The position numbers and the translations under genes are program-made. Source: Streptococcus parasanguinis (GTDB lineage: Bacteria; Bacillota; Bacilli; Lactobacillales; Streptococcaceae). Taken from it: 64,000 nt of DNA. Of the stretch, positions 10,340 through 18,825 are shown piece after piece. The stretch is taken from NCBI RefSeq assembly GCF_019929185.1, contig NZ_JAHZPC010000001.1, positions 231,274 through 295,273 on the forward strand, written 5' to 3'. Numbering within the stretch: the first letter of the stretch is position 1; every line of letters begins with the position of its first letter. Under the pieces are notes generated by a model. That model was not told the DNA's origin and searched no databases. It worked only from the letters and a program-made list of their open reading frames with translations.

Positions 10340-11362
10340 TTAATCGACTTTGACAATCCATCCTTCTGGCGCTTCGACATCACCAAATTGGATACCGGTC
10401 AACTCGTCATAGAGCTTCCGTGTGATAGGACCTACTTCTGTTTCAGAATAGAAGACATGGAAGTCATCACCGTGTTGAACTCCTCCGATTGGAGAGATGA
10501 CAGCTGCGGTACCACAAGCTCCTGCTTCTACAAAGCGATCCAAGTCATTGATAAAGACATCCCCTTCAATTGGTGTCATACCAAGACGGTGTTCCGCAAG
10601 GTAAAGCAAAGAGTACTTGGTGATCGATGGCAAGATAGAAGGACTCAATGGCGTCACAAATTCGTTATTAGCAGTGATACCAAAGAAGTTTGCAGAACCA
10701 ACTTCTTCAATCTTGGTGTGCGTCGCTGGATCGAGATAAATCACGTCAGAGAAGTTACGGTCATGCGCAATCTTACCTGGCAACATACTAGCTGCGTAGT
10801 TCCCACCAACTTTTGCAGCCCCTGTACCATTTGGTGCAGCACGGTCATACTCATCTTGAATCAAGAAGTTCGTTGGAACCAAACCACCTTTAAAGTAGTT
10901 ACCGACAGGCATGGCAAAGATGGTAAAGATATACTCATCTGCAGGTTTTACGCCAATAATATCTCCAATACCGATCAAAAGAGGACGAAGGTAAAGGGTA
11001 GCTCCTGTACCATACGGTGGAACATACTCTTCATTTGCTTTTACAACTGCCTTACAAGCATCCACAAACATATCTGTTGGAACTTGAGGCATCAGCAACC
11101 GATCAGCCGTGCGTTGCAAACGTTTGGCGTTTTGATCTGGACGGAACAATTGGATGCTTCCGTCTTTTGTACGATAGGCTTTCAACCCTTCAAAGGCTTG
11201 CTGACCGTAATGCAAACTTGGAGAAGATTCAGACAAATGCAAGGTCGCATCTTCTGTCAATTCCCCTTTTTCCCAAGCTCCATTGCGATAATGGGCTAAA
11301 TAGCGATAAGGTAATTTCATATATGAAAAGCCAAGATTTTCCCAATCAAGTGATACTGTCAT
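10340..11362 (-). CDS. ilvE: Branched-chain amino acid aminotransferase
   Basis: A 340-residue fold-type IV PLP enzyme that interconverts Leu, Ile and Val with their 2-oxo acids. The PLP lysine lies in GTGAAKVGGNYAAS (about residue 185). Family motifs LHYGQQAFEGLKAY (about 53-66) and VGSANFFGI (about 223) are present. It completes the leucine pathway encoded at 19.7-24.6 kb. Upstream are a consensus CodY box and a promoter with a TGTACA palindrome. ATG start preceded by AAAAGGAGC. Confidence 0.97.
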   Translation of the reverse strand: MTVSLDWENLGFSYMKLPYRYLAHYRNGAWEKGELTEDATLHLSESSPSLHYGQQAFEGLKAYRTKDGSIQLFRPDQNAKRLQRTADRLLMPQVPTDMFVDACKAVVKANEEYVPPYGTGATLYLRPLLIGIGDIIGVKPADEYIFTIFAMPVGNYFKGGLVPTNFLIQDEYDRAAPNGTGAAKVGGNYAASMLPGKIAHDRNFSDVIYLDPATHTKIEEVGSANFFGITANNEFVTPLSPSILPSITKYSLLYLAEHRLGMTPIEGDVFINDLDRFVEAGACGTAAVISPIGGVQHGDDFHVFYSETEVGPITRKLYDELTGIQFGDVEAPEGWIVKVD

Positions 11363-11439
11363 GATAATGCTCCTTTTAATTCTTTCTATTCCTAGTCGAT
11401 CTGATGCAGGTCGATTCAGTTTCTCAATCTATGTACACT

Positions 11440-11467
11440 ATTGTACACCATTTCATGAGAATTTCAA
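11440..11467 (-). promoter_or_regulatory. ilvE promoter overlapping a TGTACA palindrome
   Basis: On the minus strand TTGAAA (plus coordinates 11462-11467) and TACAAT (11440-11445) are 16 bp apart. The -10 lies inside TGTACACTATTGTACA (11432-11447), a perfect 6-bp inverted repeat with a 4-bp gap that could be an operator for an unidentified regulator. Confidence 0.5.
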
Positions 11468-11478
11468 GAGAAATTTTC

Positions 11479-11493
11479 AATTTTCAGAAAATT
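11479..11493. promoter_or_regulatory. CodY box upstream of ilvE
   Basis: AATTTTCAGAAAATT matches the CodY consensus AATTTTCWGAAAATT at all 15 positions. It lies 12 bp upstream of the ilvE -35 element. CodY senses branched-chain amino acids and controls their synthesis genes in streptococci, so the placement makes sense. Confidence 0.85.
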
Positions 11494-11499
11494 TATTTT

Positions 11500-11538
11500 T
11501 AAAGAAAGTCAGTCCTAGAATGGACCGACGCTTTCTTT
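11500..11538 (-). terminator. Terminator after parC
   Basis: AAAGAAAG...GTCC pairs with GGAC...CTTTCTTT (11501-11538), overlapping the last parC codon. On the minus strand it is followed by AAAAATAAATTTTC, so the U-tract is interrupted. Confidence 0.5.
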
Positions 11539-13991
11539 TATTTGATAGTGGCTGAAAAAACTTCTTGATCCGAAATGGTATCGTTGACAAAGGATCCATT
11601 GCTTGTTCTTTCAGAAATGCTTAATTGTGTCAAATCAACTTCTGTCACCTGACCTGTTGTAGAAATGATCTGAAGAATTTGATCTTGTTCTGCCACTTCT
11701 TCTTGACTCGTAAAGAGATCAAAATCTCCCTGGTCAGTGAAGACTGGACCTGCCTTGAAGACACGGTGTGGTTTATTTTTCAACTCACGCAAGACCTGTA
11801 GTCCCCGTTTAGCTCGACTGGTCACAGGAATATCGTCTTGTAACATCCGTTTGAGACTGCCTCGTTGAGTCAGAATGTACATGCTTGGAGTTGTCGACTT
11901 AAAGGCGGCAGCAACTTGATCTCCGTCTTTGAGGTTAATGGCTTTGACCCCTGCTGCTTTGGCTCCTACGACAGGGACCTCTTCAATATTGAAACGCAAG
12001 CCATACCCATTTTTAGTAATGATCATGATGTCTTCAAGGACAACTGGTGCAACTGCTACGATACGGTCGTCTTGGTCTTTTAGCTTAGCATACTTAGTCG
12101 ATTTAGAACGATAAGTCCGCCATGGGCTTAATTCCTTGCGTTCAAAGCGCTTGATTTGTCCTTGTTGAGTTGCCGCAAAGTAGGTTACTCCCTCAAACTG
12201 ATCCACAATCTCCGCAAAGAGAATTTCTTCCTCTTGCTCGAAATTGGTCAAGGTCTGACTGAGGTGCTCTCCGATATCCTTCCACTTGGTATCTGTCAAT
12301 TCGTGGATTGGTCGATAAATGGCATTCCCCAAGTTGGTAAAGAGTAAAAGATGCTGAGTGGTCTTAGCAGGCTCTACAAAAATCAACTCGTCATCGTCTC
12401 GCTTACCGACTTCTTCCAGTGTTGAGGCATTGAAAGAACGAGGCGAGGTCCGTTTGATATATCCAGCACGGGTTACGCTGACGAAGGTTTCCTCTTCAAC
12501 AATGAGACTGGCTGTATCAATCTCGATCGTTTTAGCAGTGTCTTGCAACTCACTGCGACGCGGATTACCAAAGAGCTTCTTGACTTCACGCAACTCTTTC
12601 TTCATAAGATTAAACATGGTCCGTTCATCCCCAATGATGGCTGCCAAGGTTGCGATTTGCTCCTTGAGACTGGCATGCTCTTCTTCCAAGGTGACGATAT
12701 CGGTATTGGTCAAACGATACAATTGCAAGGTAACAATAGCTTCTGCTTGTTCTTCCGTGAAATCGTAGCTGACCTTGAGGTTTTCTTTAGCATCTGCCTT
12801 ATTATCAGAAGCACGGATCAAGGCAATCACTTCATCAAGGATTGAAATGACGCGAATCAAGCCTTCTACGATATGGAGGCGTCGTTCTGCCTTTTCCTTA
12901 TCAAAGCGCGAGCGAGCGACAATGATATCCCGACGGTGAGCAATGTAGCTAGAGAGAATCGGTACAATCCCCACTTGACGAGGGGTATAATTGTCAATCG
13001 CCACCATATTGAAGTTGTAGTTGACCTGCAAATCTGTGTACTTAAACAAGTAGTTCAAGATCAAGTCTGCATTGGCATCTTTTTTGAGCTCAATGGCAAT
13101 ACGAAGACCATCTCGGTCAGACTCATCCCGAACCTCAGCGATACCTGCAACCTTGTTGTTGACACGAACATCATCGATCTTCTTGACCAAGACAGCCTTG
13201 TTGATCTCATAAGGGATCTCGGTAACAACGATTTGCTGCTTACCACCTTTGAGCTGCTCGATCTCTGTCTTAGAGCGGACAACCACCCGACCCTTACCAG
13301 TTTCATAGGCTTTCTTAATCTCATCCCGGCCTTGGATAATGGCACCCGTTGGGAAATCAGGTCCAGGCAAGAATTCCATCAACTTATCGACCTTAGCAGA
13401 AGGATGGTCGATCATGTAGACCACGGCATCGATGACTTCAGCAAGGTTGTGTGGCGGAATATCTGTCGCGTAACCAGCTGAAATCCCTGTAGCTCCATTG
13501 ACCAAGAGGTTTGGAAAGGCTGCCGGCAAAACAGTTGGCTCTTTTTCTGTATCGTCAAAGTTCCAGGCAAATGGTACTGTGTTCTTTTCGATATCTTGCA
13601 AAAGATAACCCGCAATTTCAGACAAGCGTGCTTCGGTATAACGCATGGCTGCCGGTGGATCACCGTCCATGGAACCATTGTTTCCGTGCATTTCGACTAG
13701 AATCTCACGATTTTTCCAGTCCTGAGACATGCGGACCATGGCATCATAGATAGAACTGTCCCCGTGAGGGTGGAAATTCCCCATGATATTTCCGACAGAC
13801 TTGGCAGACTTGCGGTAGCCTTTGTCATGGGTATTGCCATCCTTATTCATCGAATAAAGGATCCGCCGTTGTACAGGTTTCAAGCCATCCCGAATATCAG
13901 GAAGAGCCCGCTCTTGAATAATGTATTTGGAGTAGCGACCAAAGCGCTCCCCCATGATGTCCTCCAGGGACATATTTTGAATATTAGACAT
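11538..13991 (-). CDS. parC: DNA topoisomerase IV subunit A
   Basis: A protein of about 817 residues, the ParC/GrlA decatenase subunit. The catalytic Tyr is in PPAAMRYTEARLS (about residue 118). The QRDR reads [17 protein letters not shown], with unmutated Ser79- and Asp83-equivalent residues. No GyrA box is seen in the C-terminal half, which separates it from gyrA. A TTG at 14000 is in frame, but ATG at 13991 gives the family start MSNIQNMSLEDIMGERFG, preceded by AAGGGC. The leader carries the structured element described at 13992-14080. parE lies upstream, separated by an extra gene. Confidence 0.97.
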   Translation of the reverse strand: MSNIQNMSLEDIMGERFGRYSKYIIQERALPDIRDGLKPVQRRILYSMNKDGNTHDKGYRKSAKSVGNIMGNFHPHGDSSIYDAMVRMSQDWKNREILVEMHGNNGSMDGDPPAAMRYTEARLSEIAGYLLQDIEKNTVPFAWNFDDTEKEPTVLPAAFPNLLVNGATGISAGYATDIPPHNLAEVIDAVVYMIDHPSAKVDKLMEFLPGPDFPTGAIIQGRDEIKKAYETGKGRVVVRSKTEIEQLKGGKQQIVVTEIPYEINKAVLVKKIDDVRVNNKVAGIAEVRDESDRDGLRIAIELKKDANADLILNYLFKYTDLQVNYNFNMVAIDNYTPRQVGIVPILSSYIAHRRDIIVARSRFDKEKAERRLHIVEGLIRVISILDEVIALIRASDNKADAKENLKVSYDFTEEQAEAIVTLQLYRLTNTDIVTLEEEHASLKEQIATLAAIIGDERTMFNLMKKELREVKKLFGNPRRSELQDTAKTIEIDTASLIVEEETFVSVTRAGYIKRTSPRSFNASTLEEVGKRDDDELIFVEPAKTTQHLLLFTNLGNAIYRPIHELTDTKWKDIGEHLSQTLTNFEQEEEILFAEIVDQFEGVTYFAATQQGQIKRFERKELSPWRTYRSKSTKYAKLKDQDDRIVAVAPVVLEDIMIITKNGYGLRFNIEEVPVVGAKAAGVKAINLKDGDQVAAAFKSTTPSMYILTQRGSLKRMLQDDIPVTSRAKRGLQVLRELKNKPHRVFKAGPVFTDQGDFDLFTSQEEVAEQDQILQIISTTGQVTEVDLTQLSISERTSNGSFVNDTISDQEVFSATIK

Positions 13992-14080
13992 AAGATACAA
14001 AGCCCTTAAAAATACAAAGTGAAAATTAGAAATTTATCTTTTTCACACAGCACTCAGGGCGTGTTCAACTCCTTTCAAAG
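13992..14080 (-). ncRNA. Structured leader element, parC copy
   Basis: Read on the minus strand: GAAAGGAGTTGAACAC, GCCC, TGAGTGC, then the conserved TGTGTGAAAAAGAT, an AT-rich stretch, TTTTTAAGGGC and TTTGTATCTT, directly before the parC ATG. GCCC can pair with GGGC and AAGAT with ATCTT. Two related copies lie before deoD (43372-43521 and 43711-43858) with different but complementary stem bases. It looks like a 5'-UTR RNA element; its function is unknown. Confidence 0.45.
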
Positions 14081-14163
14081 AATGTTGAGTAGTCTTTTAG
14101 GAAAAAGGAATTCGGTTACACCAAGTAACCAAACGTTCCTTTCTGATGTTTAAAATAAATTCA

Positions 14164-14982
14164 TTAATGATTAGAAAGTTTCTCTTTAGCATAAGAAGTC
14201 ATTTTCTCTGCAACTTCCATATCGTAAGTAAATCCCATCTTTTGGGCCAGAATTTGAGCTTCTCGATTGAATAGCCCCATGGTAGCAAATAAAGACTGAG
14301 TGATTTTATCGATACTAGATAAATCAAGCAGTGCTGAGAACTCCTTCTCTTGCCCGGCTGGTAGATACTGGAAGAGGTGCTTGTAGTTCTTTCCGATATC
14401 AACTACTCCCCTATCGCTTGCTACCTGCCAAGCTAAGAACTTGAGAAGTTCTTGCTGACAAATGCCATAGAGATGATCAGTCGCATAGATAAGCTGATTT
14501 CTTCGAATGGCTTTTACAACATAAGCCGATACCCACCAAAATTCATTGCAGGATGCTGCAAATTCCTCTTCAGTAGGCGGACAGGTCCAGTAGCGTTTTG
14601 GGCTTGGGAAATACGATTCAAACAAACCTTTGTCATCTTTTATAACTTCAAAATTTGCTTCGCTGTCTACCCACTCTTGGATATACTCCTTAGGACAGAG
14701 GGTCAAATCAATGCGATTTCCATCTTCAAAAAGCATGAGATAAAGATGACGATGGTCTACTACGTTATGTTGTGAAATCAGGCGATTTCCAAACTGGTTT
14801 AGCCAAGATAAATCTGAAATCAGGTCTTCCAGATCATCAACTATATAGACCACATCGTAATCTTGAAACTCATCTTTTACGGACTGAGGATTCGTTCGGG
14901 ATCCGGATAAAGCAATTGCTTCTACTTTCAGAGCATCAGCTATCTGCAAGATCAGAGTCATCATTTCTGTATCAGTTCTCAT
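14164..14982 (-). CDS. ANT(6)-like nucleotidyltransferase (AadE family)
   Basis: A 272-residue protein similar to streptomycin/aminoglycoside 6-adenylyltransferases. The nucleotidyltransferase signature ALSGSRTNP (about residues 24-32) is followed by the acidic pair region FQDYDVVYIVDD (about 40-51) and a third acidic patch NRIDLTLCPKE (about 91-101). Chromosomal members are common in Gram-positives and often do not confer resistance. It stands between parE and parC on the same strand, where many streptococci have no such gene or another small one. Codon use looks ordinary. Aminoglycoside modification is not shown. Confidence 0.82.
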   Translation of the reverse strand: MRTDTEMMTLILQIADALKVEAIALSGSRTNPQSVKDEFQDYDVVYIVDDLEDLISDLSWLNQFGNRLISQHNVVDHRHLYLMLFEDGNRIDLTLCPKEYIQEWVDSEANFEVIKDDKGLFESYFPSPKRYWTCPPTEEEFAASCNEFWWVSAYVVKAIRRNQLIYATDHLYGICQQELLKFLAWQVASDRGVVDIGKNYKHLFQYLPAGQEKEFSALLDLSSIDKITQSLFATMGLFNREAQILAQKMGFTYDMEVAEKMTSYAKEKLSNH

Positions 14983-15037
14983 GTCGATTCCTTAACATTT
15001 CTACATTACGGCTTATTTATTTTATAGTAGAAAGTAA

Positions 15038-16987
15038 TTAAAATACCGTATTTTCTTCCAAGGTAAACTTAACGTTATCTTCGATCCATTGGCGCCGAGG
15101 TGCAGCCTTATCTCCCATGAGGACTGAGACGCGGCGTTCTGCACGAGCTAGATCATCAATGGTGACACGGATCAAAGTACGGGTCTCTGGGTTCATGGTG
15201 GTTTCCCAAAGCTGATCCGCATTCATTTCCCCCAACCCTTTGTAACGTTGGAGGGTTGCGCCACGGCCAAAGGTCCGACGCAACTCCTCTAATTCGCTAT
15301 CTGTCCAAGCATAGGCCACTTCTTCTTTCTTGCCTTTGCCTTTGGACATCTTATAAAGAGGAGGAAGCGCAATGTAGACATGCCCTGCTTCTACCAAAGG
15401 GCGCATATAGCGATAGAAGAAAGTTAGGAGAAGGGTTTGAATGTGGGCACCATCTGTATCCGCATCGGTCATGATAATGATCTTATCGTAGTTGGCATCT
15501 TCCACAGAGAAATCTGCCCCAACTCCTGCACCAATAGTGTAGATCATGGTGTTGATTTCCTCGTTCTTGAGAATATCACTCATATTGGCTTTCTCGGTAT
15601 TGAGAACCTTCCCACGAAGGGGGAGAATCGCTTGGAACTTACGGTCCCGTCCTTGTTTGGCAGAACCGCCGGCTGAGTCTCCTTCGACTAGATAGAGTTC
15701 ATTCTTCTTAGGATTTTTAGACTGGGCCGGTGTCAATTTACCAGATAAAAGTCCTTTGTCCTTTTTGCTCTTCTTGCCATTTCGGCTTTCATCCCGCGCT
15801 TTTCGGGCTGCTTCACGCGCATCCCGGGCCTTAATAGCCTTACGAATGAGATTAGAAGCCAATTCTCCATTTTCCATGAGGAAGAAGGTCAATTTATCAG
15901 AAACAATGCTATCAACGACTGGACGAGCTAAGGGACTTCCTAATTTGTCTTTGGTTTGCCCTTCAAACTGCAAATGGGCTTCTGGAACCAAGATCGAAAG
16001 AACAGCAGACAAACCTTCGCGGTAGTCTGATCCCTCTAGGTTCTTGTCTTTTTCTTTGAGAAGACCCGTCTTTCTTGCATAGTCGTTCATGGCCTTGGTA
16101 ATGGCTGTCTTCAGACCTGTCTCATGGGTTCCCCCATCTTTGGTACGGACATTATTAACGAAGGACAAGATATTATCTGAGTAACCATCATTGTATTGCA
16201 TGGCCACTTCTACCTGAAAACCATCTGATTCGCCACTAAAGTAAAGAACAGGTGTCAAAGTTTCCTTATCTTCGTTCAAGTACTCTACAAAATCTTGGAC
16301 ACCATTTTCATAATGAAAGGCCACATGGTTGTCTTCTTCCTTGCGGAGGTCGGTCAGCGTCAGCGTTACGTCCTTAAGCAAGAAAGCTGATTCTTTGATC
16401 CTCTCAGCAATGGTATTAAATTTGAAATCCGTCGTTGAAAAGATGGTTGGATCCGGCATGAAGGTGACCTTGGTCCCTGTCTTAGACTTGGGAGCCGTTC
16501 CTATCTTCTCGAGAGTAGTGACAGGTTTCCCGCCATCTTCAAAGCGTTGCTTGTAGACAGCTCCATCACGGGTAATTTCTACCTCAAGCCAACTAGAAAG
16601 GGCATTGACGACAGAAGATCCCACTCCGTGAAGACCTCCAGATGTCTTATAACCTCCTTGACCAAACTTCCCTCCGGCGTGGAGGACCGTAAAGATCACC
16701 TCAACGGTTGGTTTACCCATAGCATGCATCCCGGTCGGCATTCCACGTCCCTGGTCTTCTACCGATAGCGAACCATCTTTATTAATCGTTACATCGATTT
16801 GTGAGCCAAAGCCAGACAAGGCTTCATCGACCGCATTATCCACGATCTCCCAGACCATGTGATGCAAGCCATTTCCGTCGGTCGATCCGATATACATCCC
16901 TGGACGTTTACGGACTGCATCCAACCCTTCTAGTACCTGAATGGCATCGTCATTATAATTATTAATATTGATTTCCTTTTTTGCCAC
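15038..16987 (-). CDS. parE: DNA topoisomerase IV subunit B
   Basis: A 649-residue GHKL ATPase/TOPRIM protein. ATP-binding motifs are EIVDNAVDEALSGFG (about 46-60) and GRGMPTGMH plus GGLHGVGSSVVNALS (about 116-131). The TOPRIM domain has VEGDSAGG (about 430) and the metal-binding MTDADTDGAHI (about 505). The QRDR-like region PLRGKVLN carries no obvious change. It pairs with ParC for chromosome decatenation. GGAGGTTCCTTGTGGC lies before the ATG. Confidence 0.97.
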   Translation of the reverse strand: MAKKEININNYNDDAIQVLEGLDAVRKRPGMYIGSTDGNGLHHMVWEIVDNAVDEALSGFGSQIDVTINKDGSLSVEDQGRGMPTGMHAMGKPTVEVIFTVLHAGGKFGQGGYKTSGGLHGVGSSVVNALSSWLEVEITRDGAVYKQRFEDGGKPVTTLEKIGTAPKSKTGTKVTFMPDPTIFSTTDFKFNTIAERIKESAFLLKDVTLTLTDLRKEEDNHVAFHYENGVQDFVEYLNEDKETLTPVLYFSGESDGFQVEVAMQYNDGYSDNILSFVNNVRTKDGGTHETGLKTAITKAMNDYARKTGLLKEKDKNLEGSDYREGLSAVLSILVPEAHLQFEGQTKDKLGSPLARPVVDSIVSDKLTFFLMENGELASNLIRKAIKARDAREAARKARDESRNGKKSKKDKGLLSGKLTPAQSKNPKKNELYLVEGDSAGGSAKQGRDRKFQAILPLRGKVLNTEKANMSDILKNEEINTMIYTIGAGVGADFSVEDANYDKIIIMTDADTDGAHIQTLLLTFFYRYMRPLVEAGHVYIALPPLYKMSKGKGKKEEVAYAWTDSELEELRRTFGRGATLQRYKGLGEMNADQLWETTMNPETRTLIRVTIDDLARAERRVSVLMGDKAAPRRQWIEDNVKFTLEENTVF

Positions 16988-17174
16988 AAGGAACCTCCTG
17001 TTTGTTCATCTTTTCTATATTACAGTTTTTTAGGAAATTTTGCAAAATTTTTTCTCTCTATATGGAGATTTCTATATCTCAGTAAAAAAAGCTGGCTGGA
17101 CACTTTCTTCAGATGTCACACTTGAACTCCAGAAATTGCTTTTTCTATCGTTGGCTTTTTGATATAATGAAGGT

Positions 17175-17819
17175 ATGATGAAAGAAATAAGTGTTTTAAT
17201 TTTAGCCTATCTGTTAGGCTCCATTCCTTCGGGATTATGGATTGGGAAAATCTTTTTCCATATTAATTTACGAGAACATGGATCAGGCAATACAGGAACG
17301 ACCAATACCTTCCGGATCTTAGGAAAAAAAGCTGGGATCATTGTCTTTGCGATTGATTTCTTGAAAGGGACACTGGCCGTCCTCCTTCCGACTTTCTTCG
17401 GAATTCAGGGGATCTCACCGATGGTCTTTGGTCTCTTAGCTGTTTTAGGTCACACTTTTCCAATTTTTGCTGGATTCAAGGGGGGAAAAGCAGTGGCGAC
17501 AAGTGCTGGTGTCTTACTCGGCTTCTCGCCTATCCTACTACTAATCTTAGCTGTTTATTTTGTAGCCAGCCTTTATTTAACCAGTATGATTTCGTTTTCG
17601 AGTGTTACTGTTGCGCTACTCGCCATTTTATCGGTCCTCCTTCTTCCTTTGACTGGATGGATCTTGCACGGTTATGATCCGCTTTTTACAGTCATTGTCT
17701 TGGCCTTAGCGACCTTGATCATTCTTCGTCACAAAGACAATATCCAACGGATCAAAGAGAAAAAAGAAAATCTCATCCCTTGGGGAAAGAACATCACCCA
17801 CCAACAACTAAAAAACTAG
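17175..17819 (+). CDS. plsY: Acyl-phosphate:glycerol-3-phosphate acyltransferase
   Basis: A 214-residue multi-pass membrane enzyme that moves an acyl group from acyl-phosphate to glycerol-3-phosphate, the first step of phospholipid synthesis in most Gram-positives. The three PlsY motifs are visible: [11 protein letters not shown] (about 16), [19 protein letters not shown] (about 37-55) and [13 protein letters not shown] (about 102-114). It is divergent from parE, a common streptococcal arrangement. A TATAAT (17163-17168) lies only 7 bp before the first ATG, so the second ATG at 17178 or a different promoter may be used. Confidence 0.95.
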   Translation: MMKEISVLILAYLLGSIPSGLWIGKIFFHINLREHGSGNTGTTNTFRILGKKAGIIVFAIDFLKGTLAVLLPTFFGIQGISPMVFGLLAVLGHTFPIFAGFKGGKAVATSAGVLLGFSPILLLILAVYFVASLYLTSMISFSSVTVALLAILSVLLLPLTGWILHGYDPLFTVIVLALATLIILRHKDNIQRIKEKKENLIPWGKNITHQQLKN

Positions 17820-17841
17820 AGCCTGCGCTCTAGTTTTTTTA
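17816..17841 (+). terminator. Terminator after plsY
   Basis: CTAGAGC and GCTCTAG form a stem (17816-17833) followed by TTTTTTT. It overlaps the plsY stop codon. Confidence 0.88.
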
Positions 17842-17893
17842 TGATTTGAACGGAAGTCATTTTACATTTCTCAAGCTCTGAAATCTGTATCCA

Positions 17894-18304
17894 CTATAAA
17901 GCATCGACTAAGTCCATCAAAATTTCCATAGGAGTTTTTCTCCTACGACCATTAACAGTTTCGATCATGTGATAAACTTTTAAACGATTGTCATTGCTAA
18001 AGACAAACTCAAAGCGAAATTGACGTCCATTGGGTGCCACTGTATCAAATTTTGTTTTATATTTATCATGAACAGGGCTAACTGGAAATTTATTAAAGAG
18101 CAAGCGTCGTTTCTCTCCTGCTTCTTTCAGACAATTTTCTAGTTCCTGACAATAGTTGTAAAACAGCTGATAGAGGTCTTCTTCTGAAATTCTTCTTCTC
18201 CGAACCAATGATTTAAAATCCGAAAAATTTCTGCGCGGGATTTCAATGCTAAATGAGAAGCCCTCTTGGTTGATTCTTTCTAAAAATGCATCTCTTGAAA
18301 TCAT
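17894..18304 (-). CDS. Hypothetical protein, paralogue of the upstream gene
   Basis: A 136-residue soluble protein starting MISRDAFLERINQEGFSFSIEIP. It is clearly paralogous to the gene at 18361-18726: shared elements are RxAFxxxxNQEGFSFxIxIP, FKSLVxRxRxSEExLYQxF, NGRxFRFEF and ETVNGRRKxTxMxxLxDxxD. An in-frame TTG at 18364 would add 20 unrelated residues; the ATG at 18304 aligns with its paralogue's start and is preceded by AGAGTGG. I recognise no family and no catalytic motif. Confidence 0.7.
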   Translation of the reverse strand: MISRDAFLERINQEGFSFSIEIPRRNFSDFKSLVRRRRISEEDLYQLFYNYCQELENCLKEAGEKRRLLFNKFPVSPVHDKYKTKFDTVAPNGRQFRFEFVFSNDNRLKVYHMIETVNGRRRKTPMEILMDLVDAL

Positions 18305-18360
18305 AGAACCACTCTTTCTTTTATCAATCTGTAGTGAACCCTTATTGTTTCTATACACAG

Positions 18361-18726
18361 TCAATCCATTATGTAGTCAAGCAGATCCATCAGGGTGAGT
18401 TTCTTACGACCATTGACGGTCTCAAAGAGATTATAAACTCTTAGTTGTTGGTTCTTTTTAAAAGCAAACTCAAAGCGAAACTCCCGGCCATTGCATGCCA
18501 CTATATAAAATCCGGTCTGATACTTCCTCTTATCCTCTACTACTTTCATTTGCCGGTCTTCTACCTCTCTACAAAGTGAAAGAAAGATCTGATAGAGTTG
18601 CTCCTCAGAGAGCCTTTTTCTCCAAACTAATGACTTGAAGTTATTGTACCGCCACCATGGGATTTGGATATTGAAGGAAAAACCTTCCTGATTGGCTTTA
18701 TCGATAAATGCTTTTCTGGAGACCAT
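18361..18726 (-). CDS. Hypothetical protein, paralogue of the downstream gene
   Basis: A 121-residue soluble protein starting MVSRKAFIDKANQEGFSFNIQIP. It forms a tandem duplicate with the gene at 17894-18304, about 40 percent identical by eye over the whole length. It is rich in Arg, Lys, Phe and Tyr, with a conserved NGREFRFEF strand. There is no signal peptide or membrane segment. The pair is probably co-transcribed. Function unknown. Confidence 0.7.
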   Translation of the reverse strand: MVSRKAFIDKANQEGFSFNIQIPWWRYNNFKSLVWRKRLSEEQLYQIFLSLCREVEDRQMKVVEDKRKYQTGFYIVACNGREFRFEFAFKKNQQLRVYNLFETVNGRKKLTLMDLLDYIMD

Positions 18727-18787
18727 ACTAACTCCTCTTCTAATGGAACATCGTTTGACTCTATTATACCATCTTTTATCCTTTCAC

Positions 18788-18820
18788 AAAAAAAGCATTC
18801 CAAATGGAATGCTTTTTTCT
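18788..18820 (-). terminator. Terminator after the YrdC/Sua5-like gene
   Basis: AAAAAAGCATTCCA pairs with TGGAATGCTTTTTT (18789-18818) around a two-base loop. It lies 7 bp after the stop codon of the minus-strand gene at 18826. Confidence 0.88.
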
Positions 18821-18825
18821 ATTTC

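Noticed and set aside
10319..11299. A long 326-codon frame on the plus strand opposite ilvE
   Set aside because: ilvE on the minus strand has full family motifs; the plus frame is rich in Cys, Trp and His, as expected for an antisense shadow.
15256..15676. Open frames on the plus strand inside parE, and many similar ones opposite gyrA, parC, rpsA, leuA and others
   Set aside because: They are shadows of strongly conserved minus-strand genes, have no ribosome sites and encode no recognisable protein.
17040..17056. AAATTTTGCAAAATTT upstream of parE as a CodY site
   Set aside because: The centre lacks the CWG core of the CodY consensus; it is simply an AT-rich palindrome.
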